A stretch of DNA of 52,696 bases from an uncultured Parabacteroides sp. (GTDB lineage Bacteria > Bacteroidota > Bacteroidia > Bacteroidales > Tannerellaceae), in assembly GCA_944325335.1 (NCBI GenBank), contig CALUZR010000019.1, forward strand, positions 1 through 52,696, read 5' to 3'. Shown here one piece after another: positions 9,044-16,219 of this stretch. The translations under genes and the position numbers were made by a program. Positions within the stretch are counted from its first letter, which is position 1. Every line of letters starts with the position of its first letter. Below the pieces are notes generated by a model. It was not told the DNA's origin. It worked only from the letters and a program-made list of their open reading frames with translations, and did not search any database.

Positions 9044-10156
9044 TCATTTCACTTGCATTCCTTCACGTACCAGACCGGCACCTTTGGCTACGATTTCATC
9101 ACCCACAGTTAACCCGTCGGTCACGATATAGGTACGACCATCGTCCACATCGGCTACAGTAATCAGCGTAGAGACGGCTTTACCATCCACCACTTTATAC
9201 ACCAGCACTTTGTCCTGCTGCTTCACAGTCGCTTCTTGCGGGATGACGATGCAATCCTCGTAAGTGCTGGGGATAAGCACGCTACCCGATGCGCCACTGT
9301 GCAGCAAGCGCGAACCGTTTGGAAAAACGGCACGGACGCTCACTGTCCCCGTCTGCCGGTCGATAACCCCGCTGATGCTCTCGATGCGCCCTTTCTCTTC
9401 GTAGAGCGACTGGTCGTTGAGCTGTAGCTGGAGGTCGGGCATCTGCACCAGGGCACTGTCTAAGGTTCCGTATTGGCGTACGAGAGAGAGGAGCTGGTTC
9501 TCGGTCATCGAGAAATACACATACATGGAGGAATTATCGGATACCGTAGTTAAGGGTTGCGGAATGCTGGCGCTCACCAAGGCGCCAACACGGTAAGGGA
9601 GTGTGCCCACCACGCCCTCGCTCGGGCTCTTCACTACGGTATAAGATAGATTATTCCGTGCGTTTACCTCTTGCGCTTCGGCTTGAGCCAACCCGGCTTG
9701 GGCGGTTAGGAAATTGTTCTCAGCCGTTTTCAGGGTAAAGTCGGAGACGACTTTTTGCGCAAAGAGTTCCTTATTGCTGTTGTAGGTCAATTCAGCCGTA
9801 GCGAGTGCTGCCCGAGCGGATTGGACGTTGGCTTCGGCGGTATTTAATGCCGCGATGTAAGGTACTTGGTCTATAATAAACAATATTTGTCCTTTATGTA
9901 CTTTCTCACCTTCTGCCACGCAAAGCTCCTGAATGGTTCCGGAGACTTGCGGGTAGATGTCGATGTCTTGCCGTCCACGGATGGTGGCGGAGTAGGCCGT
10001 AGTCAATGCTTTATCGGTCGTCGAGACCTTCATGGTTTCATAATTCCCTACAGGGAGCTGTGTTTCAGCAGACTGTTTACAGGAAGTCAACCACACCGAG
10101 CAGCCGACAATCCCTATCAGCTGCAGCCAATTCTTACATTTGTCTGTTGTTATCAT
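9044..10156 (-). CDS. RND efflux periplasmic adaptor, lipoprotein (AcrA/MexA type)
   Basis: 370 aa. Lipobox LTSC with Cys26 as the lipidation site after a short hydrophobic stretch. The order is beta-barrel/lipoyl/coiled-coil hairpin/lipoyl/beta-barrel/membrane-proximal domain; the lipoyl half near residue 70 reads SGTIQELCVAEGEKVHKGQ, and the hairpin (roughly 100-165) is Ala/Glu/Asn-rich. It links the RND permease to the outer membrane factor. It is the first gene of the pump operon, divergent from an AraC-type regulator that shares the 129-base promoter region. Confidence 0.95.
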   Translation of the reverse strand: MITTDKCKNWLQLIGIVGCSVWLTSCKQSAETQLPVGNYETMKVSTTDKALTTAYSATIRGRQDIDIYPQVSGTIQELCVAEGEKVHKGQILFIIDQVPYIAALNTAEANVQSARAALATAELTYNSNKELFAQKVVSDFTLKTAENNFLTAQAGLAQAEAQEVNARNNLSYTVVKSPSEGVVGTLPYRVGALVSASIPQPLTTVSDNSSMYVYFSMTENQLLSLVRQYGTLDSALVQMPDLQLQLNDQSLYEEKGRIESISGVIDRQTGTVSVRAVFPNGSRLLHSGASGSVLIPSTYEDCIVIPQEATVKQQDKVLVYKVVDGKAVSTLITVADVDDGRTYIVTDGLTVGDEIVAKGAGLVREGMQVK

Positions 10157-10184
10157 ATCTGTTTTGTATTAATTAAACACGGGG

Positions 10185-10192
10185 CAAAGGTA
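10185..10192 (-). promoter_or_regulatory. -7 element of the efflux operon
   Basis: Reverse strand TACCTTTG, 28 bases before the MFP ATG. A TTTG lies 16 bases further upstream, slightly closer than the usual 19-21. Confidence 0.55.
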
Positions 10193-10234
10193 GGCAAAGG
10201 AGAGAGGGCAAATGGTTTCTTTTTGTATAAGGTA

Positions 10235-10266
10235 TTTGTCAATATCAGAACAAACCACTATCTTTG
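10235..10266 (+). promoter_or_regulatory. Promoter of the divergent AraC-type regulator
   Basis: TTTG at 10235-10238, 20 bases, then TATCTTTG at 10259-10266: a consensus Bacteroidetes housekeeping promoter 19 bases before the ATG. It lies back to back with the efflux operon promoter. Confidence 0.8.
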
Positions 10267-10285
10267 CCGCAAATAGAAATGCAAC

Positions 10286-11146
10286 ATGAATGACAAAGAA
10301 CTAAGCTTATTGCAGCTCCCCGAAGGCGAACCGTTCGCCGTAGGCATCGACGTATCCGTACCCTCTCCCTCCTTTGCTTTGCAGAAGCTGGAGAACTTCA
10401 CGCTCCTTTTCATCCAGCAAGGAAGCGCGCAGGTAGAACTGGACTTCCGCACGTACGACCTCCACCCGGACCATCATATAGGTTTGGCTGCTGGACTACA
10501 TTTCCAGTGCCTGAAGGCGAGTCCGGACTTTACGGTCTCCTACATTACTTTCGTCCGCGACATCCTCTTGGAGATAACGACCTACTTCGACCCGTCTTTC
10601 TTTGCCTTCTTGAAACAGTACCCCATTTCCCTGCATTTGCCCAAAGAGCGGGTAGAAGGAAACCGCCGGATGATGGAATTCATCTACCATATATATATGG
10701 AAAGAGAGCATACTTTCCGGGTACAGATATTCAAGAACTGCCTGCAAAACTTCCTGATGGATATTTACGACAAGACAAAGGCGCAATTCCTCCACCGCAA
10801 TGCCACCAATACGACCCGGCAGGAGGAACTCTTGGAGAAATTCGTCGCCCTTATCTTTCAGCATAGCAGCACCCATCGCGAAGTGCAATTCTATGCCGAC
10901 CAGCTCTGCATCACCACGCGCTACCTCTCTTCCATCATCCAGAACCTGACGGGACATACACCCAAAGAACTCATTGACGCCCGCTGCATCCAGGAAATCA
11001 AGATGCTGCTTCGTACGACCCATAAAACGATGCAAGAAATCACCTTCGAACTGGGGTTCCCCGACCAGTCCTTCTTCTCCCGCTACTTCAAGAAGCATAC
11101 GGGCCTGACGCCGGTGGAATACCGCCTGCAAAAGCTATCCCTCTAA
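10286..11146 (+). CDS. AraC-family regulator, probable local regulator of the efflux operon
   Basis: 286 aa. An N-terminal cupin-like sensing domain (about 1-170) is followed by a typical AraC DNA-binding domain (about 185-286) with FYADQLCITTRYLSSIIQNL as the first HTH and ITFELGFPDQSFFSRYFKKH as the second. Divergent transcription from the RND operon with a shared short intergenic region is the usual arrangement for a pathway-specific activator; that regulatory link is inferred, not shown. The ligand is unknown. Confidence 0.9.
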   Translation: MNDKELSLLQLPEGEPFAVGIDVSVPSPSFALQKLENFTLLFIQQGSAQVELDFRTYDLHPDHHIGLAAGLHFQCLKASPDFTVSYITFVRDILLEITTYFDPSFFAFLKQYPISLHLPKERVEGNRRMMEFIYHIYMEREHTFRVQIFKNCLQNFLMDIYDKTKAQFLHRNATNTTRQEELLEKFVALIFQHSSTHREVQFYADQLCITTRYLSSIIQNLTGHTPKELIDARCIQEIKMLLRTTHKTMQEITFELGFPDQSFFSRYFKKHTGLTPVEYRLQKLSL

Positions 11147-11185
11147 GGCGGAAGGCACTTTACCACCCGTCCTATCCGTAGTCCG

Positions 11186-11273
11186 TATCTTAGCTAAGAT
11201 ATATTTTTATTTCAGGTAAGATAATTTCGTATCTTAGCTAAGATATTTATTTATCTTATAGTAGATAGGAAGT
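11186..11273. repeat. Tandem array 3: four 22-bp units built on a palindrome
   Basis: Units start at 11186, 11208, 11230 and 11252. Units 1 and 3 begin with the perfect 16-base palindrome TATCTTAGCTAAGATA; units 2 and 4 are degenerate copies. TAAGATA occurs at 11195, 11217 and 11239. It lies between the araC stop codon and the ECF sigma gene and could be a cluster of operators or an AT-rich terminator region. Confidence 0.85.
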
Positions 11274-11349
11274 GTAGACAGGACGGGGGACGAAGTGTGG
11301 CTACGTCTGGAGGAAAAGTGTAAAAAGGGAAGAAAAATATCCTGCCTGA

Positions 11350-11378
11350 TGCAACCTTTTCCATCCGCGCCTCGTATA
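11350..11378 (+). promoter_or_regulatory. Putative ECF-type promoter in front of the sigma factor gene
   Basis: TGCAACC at 11350-11356 and CGTATA at 11373-11378, with 16 bases between AACC and CGTA, resemble the AAC-N16-CGT layout recognised by ECF sigma factors. This predicts autoregulation. The expected transcription start, near 11384, coincides with the first ATG, which favours the later ATG at 11408. Confidence 0.5.
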
Positions 11379-11407
11379 TACTAATGAATGAAGTTTCCAA
11401 CGAGGAC

Positions 11408-11953
11408 ATGAACGAATCGATACAAACACTGATTGAGGGTTGCCGACGAAAGGAGCGGCGGGCGCAACAGGCTGTCTACGAACGGTACGCACACCGGATA
11501 TACGTCGCCTGCCTGCGCATTACCGGCCGCTCGGAAGAGGCAGAAGAGGCGATGCAGGACGCGTTTCTGAAGGCCTTCGAGCGCATCGGGCAATTCGACA
11601 GCGAACGGTGTTTCGAGGCTTGGCTCCAGCGCATTGCGGTACGGACGGCGATAGACCATGTGCGCTCGCAATCCGAAACGTGGGAAGCCCTGCCCGACGG
11701 TTATGCCGAGCAAGCGGAGGAGGAAACGGACGACGAGGAGCACACGCACCTGACCGTCGAAGCCGTCCGCCGCGCGATGCAACAACTGGCCGACGGCTAC
11801 CGCATCGTCCTTTCGCTCTATCTGTTTGAAGGATACGACATGGACGAGATTGCCTCTATCTTGAAACTTCAACCCGCCAGCGTACGCAGCCAGTACTTGC
11901 GCGGGAAACGGAAATTGGTTGAACTGATACGAAACGAACAATGGACAGACTGA
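11408..11953 (+). CDS. ECF RNA polymerase sigma factor
   Basis: 181 aa from the ATG at 11408; an in-frame ATG at 11384 would give 189 aa. I prefer 11408 because ECF proteins usually begin with a sequence like MNESIQTLIEGCRRKERRA and because the putative ECF promoter would start transcription near 11384. Sigma region 2 (about 20-85) includes EEAEEAMQDAFLKAFERI and ERCFEAWLQRIAVRTAIDHVR; an acidic linker follows; region 4 (about 120-175) carries the HTH GYDMDEIASILKLQPASVRS. It overlaps the next gene by 13 bases, a sign of coupled expression with a candidate anti-sigma protein. Confidence 0.93.
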   Translation: MNESIQTLIEGCRRKERRAQQAVYERYAHRIYVACLRITGRSEEAEEAMQDAFLKAFERIGQFDSERCFEAWLQRIAVRTAIDHVRSQSETWEALPDGYAEQAEEETDDEEHTHLTVEAVRRAMQQLADGYRIVLSLYLFEGYDMDEIASILKLQPASVRSQYLRGKRKLVELIRNEQWTD

Positions 11954-12474
11954 AAGATTTCATCGAAAAGAACCGGGCGGACTTCGAACGCGAACCGCTG
12001 CCCGAAGGACATGAAGCCCGTTTCATGCAACGCTTGGACGAAGCTTTCCCGGCGAAGAAGGCGAAACGGTTCGCGCTCCGCTGGTGGGCGATTCCGATGG
12101 CGGCTGCCTTCGTGGGGCTGATCTGTTGGCAATTCCCGGCGTTATGGAAGGACGCCCATCCTGCCCCGACCGTATGCGCGCTGCATACCGAAGTGGCCGA
12201 ACTGCGGACCTATTACCAAATGGAGATGGACGACATCCTGATGCAAATGGAGACGTATGAAAGCCGGAATGCCAACCCCGCCTACCGCACGCTGCTGGAA
12301 GAAAGCCGGAAGATCACGTATGCGTGCAACCAGTTCGACGCGCAAGTCCTGCCCACGCTCCCTTGCTCCGACGAGGCGGTGCTTGCCGTCCAGCAGCAAT
12401 ATGGCAATAGCCTCAACAGCCTACATATATTATATGCACAAATGCAACAACTCGAAAAGTCAAACATTAAATAA
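11941..12474 (+). CDS. Single-pass membrane protein, candidate anti-sigma factor
   Basis: 177 aa. A charged cytoplasmic N-terminus of about 45 residues (MDRLKDFIEKNRADFEREPL) leads into one membrane helix (about 46-66, WWAIPMAAAFVGLICWQFPA), then a periplasmic part with helical, Gln/Glu-rich composition. Its place directly after, and overlapping, the ECF sigma gene fits an anti-sigma factor, although I recognise no classical zinc-binding ZAS motif. The final gene of the operon encodes an exported DUF4097-like protein, which may be the sensed or regulated output. Confidence 0.7.
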   Translation: MDRLKDFIEKNRADFEREPLPEGHEARFMQRLDEAFPAKKAKRFALRWWAIPMAAAFVGLICWQFPALWKDAHPAPTVCALHTEVAELRTYYQMEMDDILMQMETYESRNANPAYRTLLEESRKITYACNQFDAQVLPTLPCSDEAVLAVQQQYGNSLNSLHILYAQMQQLEKSNIK

Positions 12475-12482
12475 GCATCCTT

Positions 12483-13550
12483 ATGAGAACGATCCAACAC
12501 AACAACACCTGGAGCCTCCTGCTCCTGCTCTTATTCGTCTGCACGAACTTTGCCTGGGCCGAACCGCAAGAAGCCGTGCGCAAGAAGGAATTCAACCAAT
12601 CGTATGCCGCCCGGCCCGGCAACCAATTGGCGATTGAGAACAAGTATGGCAACATCACCATCACACATTGGCAGAAAGACGAGATTGCCATCCGTGTCGT
12701 GGTCGAAACGAAAGCCCGGAGCGAGGCGCAAGCCCAACAGATGCTCGAACGCATCGACGTCACGATCAAGAAATCAGGGAACGTTGTCCTGGGCGCGACC
12801 GAAATCCACTCTTCGTCCAACAACGGTAGCTTCTCCGTGAATTATTACGTCAGCATGCCGACGTGGATCGACCTGGATTTGCACCAAAAGTATGGCAACA
12901 TCCTCTTGCCGAAAGAGAACAACAAGGGGAAATGCCTCCTCGAAGTGAAATATGGCAATATAGAAGGCGGCACGTTTACGCAACCGCTTGAAGTGGAAGC
13001 CAAGTATAGCAACGTGAAGCTGGGAACGCTGGCCTCTGCCAACCTGACATTAGGTTATAGCGGGAAGACGATCATCGAGAAAGCGGAAGAGCTGACCATC
13101 GACAGCAAATATTCCAACCTGGAAATTGGTGAAGTCGGCACGCTAAACCTCGACAAGAAATACGGGCAAATCAATATTGGGAAAGTAAATACCTTGGACT
13201 TGGACATGAAATACAGCAACATGACCGTAAACCAATTAGAACGAAAACTGGCCTGTACGGAACTGGGATACGGCAATCTCGACATTGCCCACGTAGCTCC
13301 TACGTTTGCCTCGATTAAAGTGGAATCCCATTACGGGAATCTTTACCTCGGCATCCCGCTCAAAGCCTCGTTCAAGCTCACTGCCGAAGACTTGGAATAT
13401 GGCGATTGCGATTTCTCTCAGAAATTTCATAAAACACACTACGAAGTACACGACGATTCCGCCTATTATGAAGTCAACCATGGCCGCGACGGCGTGATCG
13501 AGTTCGATGGCGGAGGCTACGGCAACATCACCGTAGGCGCCTTAGAGTGA
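12483..13550 (+). CDS. Exported DUF4097-like beta-helical protein
   Basis: 355 aa. Signal peptide of about 26 residues ending FAWA. The mature protein is a run of short repeats with the pattern YGNI/YSNV-(8-12 residues), for example KYGNITI, KYGNILL, KYGNIEG, KYSNVKL, KYSNLEI, KYGQINI, KYSNMTV, HYGNLYL, GYGNITV. This is the head-to-tail strand pattern of a right-handed beta-helix as in DUF4097 'putative adhesin' proteins. Periplasmic or surface location is expected. It is the third gene of the ECF sigma operon and its stop overlaps the 3' end of the convergent rnz gene by 9 bases. Confidence 0.85.
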   Translation: MRTIQHNNTWSLLLLLLFVCTNFAWAEPQEAVRKKEFNQSYAARPGNQLAIENKYGNITITHWQKDEIAIRVVVETKARSEAQAQQMLERIDVTIKKSGNVVLGATEIHSSSNNGSFSVNYYVSMPTWIDLDLHQKYGNILLPKENNKGKCLLEVKYGNIEGGTFTQPLEVEAKYSNVKLGTLASANLTLGYSGKTIIEKAEELTIDSKYSNLEIGEVGTLNLDKKYGQINIGKVNTLDLDMKYSNMTVNQLERKLACTELGYGNLDIAHVAPTFASIKVESHYGNLYLGIPLKASFKLTAEDLEYGDCDFSQKFHKTHYEVHDDSAYYEVNHGRDGVIEFDGGGYGNITVGALE

Positions 13551-14456
13551 GAGCTTCATCCCTTCGAAAGCGAGGAGCGTGCCGGGAAAGACGGCATCCG
13601 CTTCTTGCTTGAGAGGCGCCAACTCCTCGTAGCGGGCGGAATAATGCCCCACGACCAACTTCTTCACACCCGCCGCTTTGGCAATCGTGGCTGCCTGGCG
13701 GGCGGTCGAATGCGCCGTCTCGCGGGCTCGGGCAGCGTCGCATTCCAGGAACGTCGCCTCGTGATAGAGCAAATCTACCCCTTCAAGGTAAGGGACCATC
13801 TTCGGGAAATAGGCCGTGTCGGAACAATAGGCGAACTTCCGGGCTGGCGCAGCGGGACGGGTCAGGTAACTATTCGGAATCACACGTCCGTCTGGCGTGA
13901 CGAAATCCGCCCCTTGCTTGATGTGCTGCAATTCGCGCACCGGCACTTGGTAAAAGTCCACCATCTCGCGGATGATGTGCGGCTCCTTCTGCTTCTCCAC
14001 AAACAAATAACCACAACACGGAATTCGGTGCTTCAACGGAATGGAATAGACCGACACCGAGCGATCCTCCATCACCAACCCATACGTCGACGCATCCACC
14101 GGATTGAACCGGACGGTAAACGGCAACCCTTGACAAAAGAGGCGCAGGAACGAGTCTACATACTCACTCACCGCCGCCGGCCCGTGGATCCACAACTCTC
14201 CGTTCCGCCCCAACATACCCAGCGTCGAGACCAATCCCGGCAACCCAAAGCAATGGTCGCCATGCAAATGGGAAATAAACACATGGTTCAGGCGGGCGAA
14301 CTTGATGCGCATCCGCCGCATCTGCAATTGCGTCCCCTCGCCGCAATCAATCATATACAATTTGTCGCGCAAATCAACGACTTGCGAAGAGGCCAAATGC
14401 CGCGTCGTGGGCAAAGCCGAACCGCATCCCAAGATATGTACCGTGAAATCTGCCAT
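13542..14456 (-). CDS. rnz: Ribonuclease Z (tRNase Z)
   Basis: 304 aa from the ATG at 14456 (a GTG one codon earlier is unlikely). A metallo-beta-lactamase fold zinc endonuclease that removes the 3' trailer of tRNA precursors. The signature HLHGDH lies at 63-68; later metal ligands sit in YCSDTAY (near 210) and VGHYSAR (near 268). The region EKQKEPHIIREMVDFYQVP matches the flexible exosite of long bacterial RNase Z proteins. Length is normal for the family. It has its own promoter, TATCTTTG, on the reverse strand at 14478-14485. Confidence 0.95.
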   Translation of the reverse strand: MADFTVHILGCGSALPTTRHLASSQVVDLRDKLYMIDCGEGTQLQMRRMRIKFARLNHVFISHLHGDHCFGLPGLVSTLGMLGRNGELWIHGPAAVSEYVDSFLRLFCQGLPFTVRFNPVDASTYGLVMEDRSVSVYSIPLKHRIPCCGYLFVEKQKEPHIIREMVDFYQVPVRELQHIKQGADFVTPDGRVIPNSYLTRPAAPARKFAYCSDTAYFPKMVPYLEGVDLLYHEATFLECDAARARETAHSTARQAATIAKAAGVKKLVVGHYSARYEELAPLKQEADAVFPGTLLAFEGMKLSL

Positions 14457-14477
14457 CACACTTTTTAATTAGGAACG

Positions 14478-14485
14478 CAAAGATA
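14478..14485 (-). promoter_or_regulatory. -7 element of rnz
   Basis: Reverse strand TATCTTTG, 21 bases before the rnz ATG. Confidence 0.6.
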
Positions 14486-14536
14486 TAAGAAAATCAGCAT
14501 CGTTCTGTGAAAAATCACAAAAAAGAATAGCGTTCC

Positions 14537-14568
14537 TTGCTTTTTATCAAGGAATATGCCTATATTTG
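14537..14568 (+). promoter_or_regulatory. Promoter with no downstream gene (sRNA candidate)
   Basis: TTG at 14537-14539, 21 bases, TATATTTG at 14561-14568. The following ~140 bases hold no plausible reading frame and end in a strong intrinsic terminator. Confidence 0.6.
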
Positions 14569-14574
14569 TCTCGC

Positions 14575-14716
14575 TGTCCTTATTAGATAGTTATTATTAT
14601 CATCTTAAAATGGTTATTTAAACATTCACTATAACCTTAGCTAACTTTTTCTTTTTGTTTAAAACGGTTAAATGTAGAAACGGCCCAGCGTGAGCTTCGC
14701 CGTTTCTTGTTTTTAA
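14575..14716 (+). ncRNA. Candidate small RNA between rnz and the DUF6722-like gene
   Basis: A consensus-like promoter and a terminator hairpin bracket about 140 bases of AU-rich sequence without a start codon in a useful context. This layout suggests a stand-alone small RNA. It might belong to a known class such as a Bacteroidetes 6S-type RNA; I could not match it to a family by eye. The rest of the 350-base intergenic region holds only the rnz and DUF6722 promoters. Confidence 0.45.
14676..14716 (+). terminator. Intrinsic terminator of the sRNA candidate
   Basis: Stem AGAAACGGC (14676-14684) with GCCGTTTCT (14699-14707), loop of 14 bases, then a T-rich tail TGTTTTTA. Confidence 0.8.
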
Positions 14717-14756
14717 TAGGAAGAAATAGAACCGAAAAAAATTTCCCCCCAATCAC

Positions 14757-14786
14757 TTGTTTCACACAGAAAAACGTCTACCTTTG
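14757..14786 (+). promoter_or_regulatory. Promoter of the DUF6722-like gene
   Basis: TTG at 14757-14759, 19 bases, TACCTTTG at 14779-14786, 23 bases before the ATG. Confidence 0.75.
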
Positions 14787-14809
14787 CATAAAAATCAGAA
14801 TTTTGCAGT

Positions 14810-15070
14810 ATGGAAAAATTTAGGGAACAACAAGAACAGCTGAAAGAGGCCAGAGAAGCACGCAAATTAAGCCGTGAGAAATTAGGTAGTTTCTTCTACG
14901 ACTTGGCAAAAATCGTTTTTACGACGTTGGTCGTGGGGACTGTGGTCTCAATCGTAACCGGACCGCTTGAGTTAACGAACTGGATTCTATTATCCATTGG
15001 CGCAATGGCTACCGCATTATTGGCATTTATGGGTTATAAAATAATAAATATAAAGATATGGAACTATTAA
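14810..15070 (+). CDS. Small two-helix membrane protein (DUF6722-like)
   Basis: 86 aa. A charged N-terminal helix (EQLKEAREARKLSREKLG, about 8-26) precedes two hydrophobic helices (about 33-52 and 57-78). The pattern matches a small Bacteroidales family I recall as DUF6722; no function is known. A consensus promoter lies just upstream. Its last codons overlap the start of a 34-residue membrane peptide gene, so the two could form a mini-operon. Confidence 0.75.
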   Translation: MEKFREQQEQLKEAREARKLSREKLGSFFYDLAKIVFTTLVVGTVVSIVTGPLELTNWILLSIGAMATALLAFMGYKIINIKIWNY

Positions 15071-15162
15071 TTGCACTGTATTCATTAATCTGCATTGTCT
15101 GCATCGGTTTCTTGCTTTGGTTCCGGACGAAATCGGGGAAGAAATGGTTGCGGGATTTATAA
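15058..15162 (+). CDS. 34-residue single-helix membrane peptide
   Basis: ATG at 15058 overlaps the end of the preceding gene by 13 bases in another frame. The product is a hydrophobic helix (MELLIALYSLICIVCIGFLL) followed by a basic tail (FRTKSGKKWLRDL). The overlap, the promoter of the previous gene, the one clean helix and the positive-inside tail support a real peptide. Length is below the cut-off of many gene finders. Function unknown. Confidence 0.5.
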   Translation: MELLIALYSLICIVCIGFLLWFRTKSGKKWLRDL

Positions 15163-15186
15163 CTACCTGTTTTTAGGGGCGGCGGA

Positions 15187-15640
15187 GATTTCCGCAAACC
15201 TCCCGCCGATTGCAGGAAGTCGGAGAGATTCTCCACAAACCTCCCGCAGATTGCAGGAAGCCGGAGGGATTTTCCGCAAACCTCCCGCAGGCTGCAGGAA
15301 GTCGGAGAGATTTTCCGCAAACCTCCCGCAGGCTGCAGGAAGCCGGAGAGATTTTCCGCAAGCCTCCCGACAATTGCAGGAGGTTGGAGAGATTTTCCGC
15401 AAACCTCCCGACGATTGCAGGAGGTCGGAGGGATTTTCCGCAAACCTCCCGCAGGCTGCAGGAAGTCGGAGAGATTTTCCGCAAACCTCCCGCAGGCTGC
15501 AGGAAGTCGGAGAGATTTTCCGCAAACCTCCCGACGATTGCAGGAGGTCAGAGAGATTTTCCGCAAACCTCCCGACGATTGCAGGAGGTCGGAGAGATTT
15601 TCCGCAAACCTCCCGCAGGTTGCAGGAAGTCAGCGGAGAT
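15187..15640. repeat. Tandem array 4, 41-bp period, 11 copies
   Basis: Units begin with GATTTTCCGCAAACCTCCCG or a close variant at 15187, 15227, 15268, 15309 and then every 41 bases to 15596, with a decayed edge near 15638. Two main unit types alternate, one with CGCAGGCTGCAGGAAG and one with CGACGATTGCAGGAGG. Open frames exist in all phases on both strands because stops are rare in the unit; none is supported as a gene. The array follows the 34-residue peptide gene. Confidence 0.95.
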
Positions 15641-15727
15641 TCCCGCCGGAATTATTTATATGCTGCAAAAACGTTTCTTCGATGTGGAAGCCTCGCAAAT
15701 TGACATTTTTACCCCATTATATTCTTC

Positions 15728-15895
15728 GTTCTTTTTGTTTGATCAAAAAGAACCAAAAAATCAAGGCTTACACTCCAGCGGCTACAAATGGGAGTGTTCC
15801 ACTAAAATCTCGGAAACTCGCGCTTCGCGCTCAAACAGCCGAGATTTCTTTACGCTCCACGCCCCCATTTGCTTCACGCCGCTTCCGTTAGGCCG
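15728..15895 (+). repeat. Dispersed hairpin element, copy A
   Basis: Starts with hairpin GTTCTTTTTG/CAAAAAGAAC (15728-15753), then AAAAATCAAGGCTTACACTC, then a long imperfect stem: AGCGGC (15777-15782) with GCCGCT (15878-15883), AAATGGG with CCCATTT, AAATCTCGG (15805-15813) with CCGAGATTT (15839-15847), and apical GCGC-TTC-GCGC. Ends near GTTAGGCC. Copies lie at 16046-16212 (inverted) and 36587-36757. Confidence 0.85.
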
Positions 15896-15898
15896 AAT

Positions 15899-16043
15899 CA
15901 ATGGACAATCGACAATGGAGAATTGACCATTGGTTCCTTTTATTAAAATGGATCCTATGAATCTTATTATAATTAATGTATAGCTAAAGAATCCTAATCC
16001 AAATAAAAGTAATTGTCAATTATCCATTGCCCATTCTCCATTG
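15899..16043. repeat. 27-bp inverted repeats between two hairpin elements
   Basis: Bases 15899-15925 and the reverse complement of 16017-16043 match at 23 of 27 positions; both arms contain CAATGGA and end AATTG. Together with the flanking inverted hairpin elements they make a symmetrical structure of about 485 bases in the gap before cydB. The ~90 bases between the arms contain no gene. Confidence 0.8.
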
Positions 16044-16045
16044 AA

Positions 16046-16212
16046 CTGGCCTACGGCTGGTGGGCGTCAAGCGAGTGACCGGAACGGAGCGGCCGGGAGC
16101 GTCGCTGTCTGAGCGAAGCGAGTTGGCGACGTGAACAGCGGAGTGCAGGGAACGAGTAGCCCAGCAGACGCAGCCTTGAACTTTTGGTTCTTTTCTTTCA
16201 AGAGAAAAGAAC
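16046..16212 (-). repeat. Dispersed hairpin element, copy B (inverted)
   Basis: On the reverse strand it begins with GTTCTTTTCT/AGAAAAGAAC, then CCAAAAGTTCAAGGC, an outer stem GCTGG/CCAGC, an inner stem CGTCGC/GCGACG and the loop AACTCGCTTCGCTCAGACAG, and ends CCGTAGGCC. The primary sequence is diverged from copies A and C but the architecture and loop are the same. It abuts the 3' end of cydB and could serve as its terminator. Confidence 0.75.
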
Positions 16213-16219
16213 GAAAAAT

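Noticed and set aside
5862..9131. Long forward frames of 527 and 535 codons opposite the RND permease
   Set aside because: Antisense shadows of a GC-rich gene with perfect AcrB motifs on the reverse strand; His/Arg-rich composition is typical of artefacts.
15027..15926. Long frames with repeated ILE/SER/CYS-rich or PPAGCRKS-like phrases on both strands
   Set aside because: Five or more overlapping frames are all open in the 41-bp array; translated repeats shift frame because 41 is not a multiple of three. No start, signal peptide or codon bias supports any of them.
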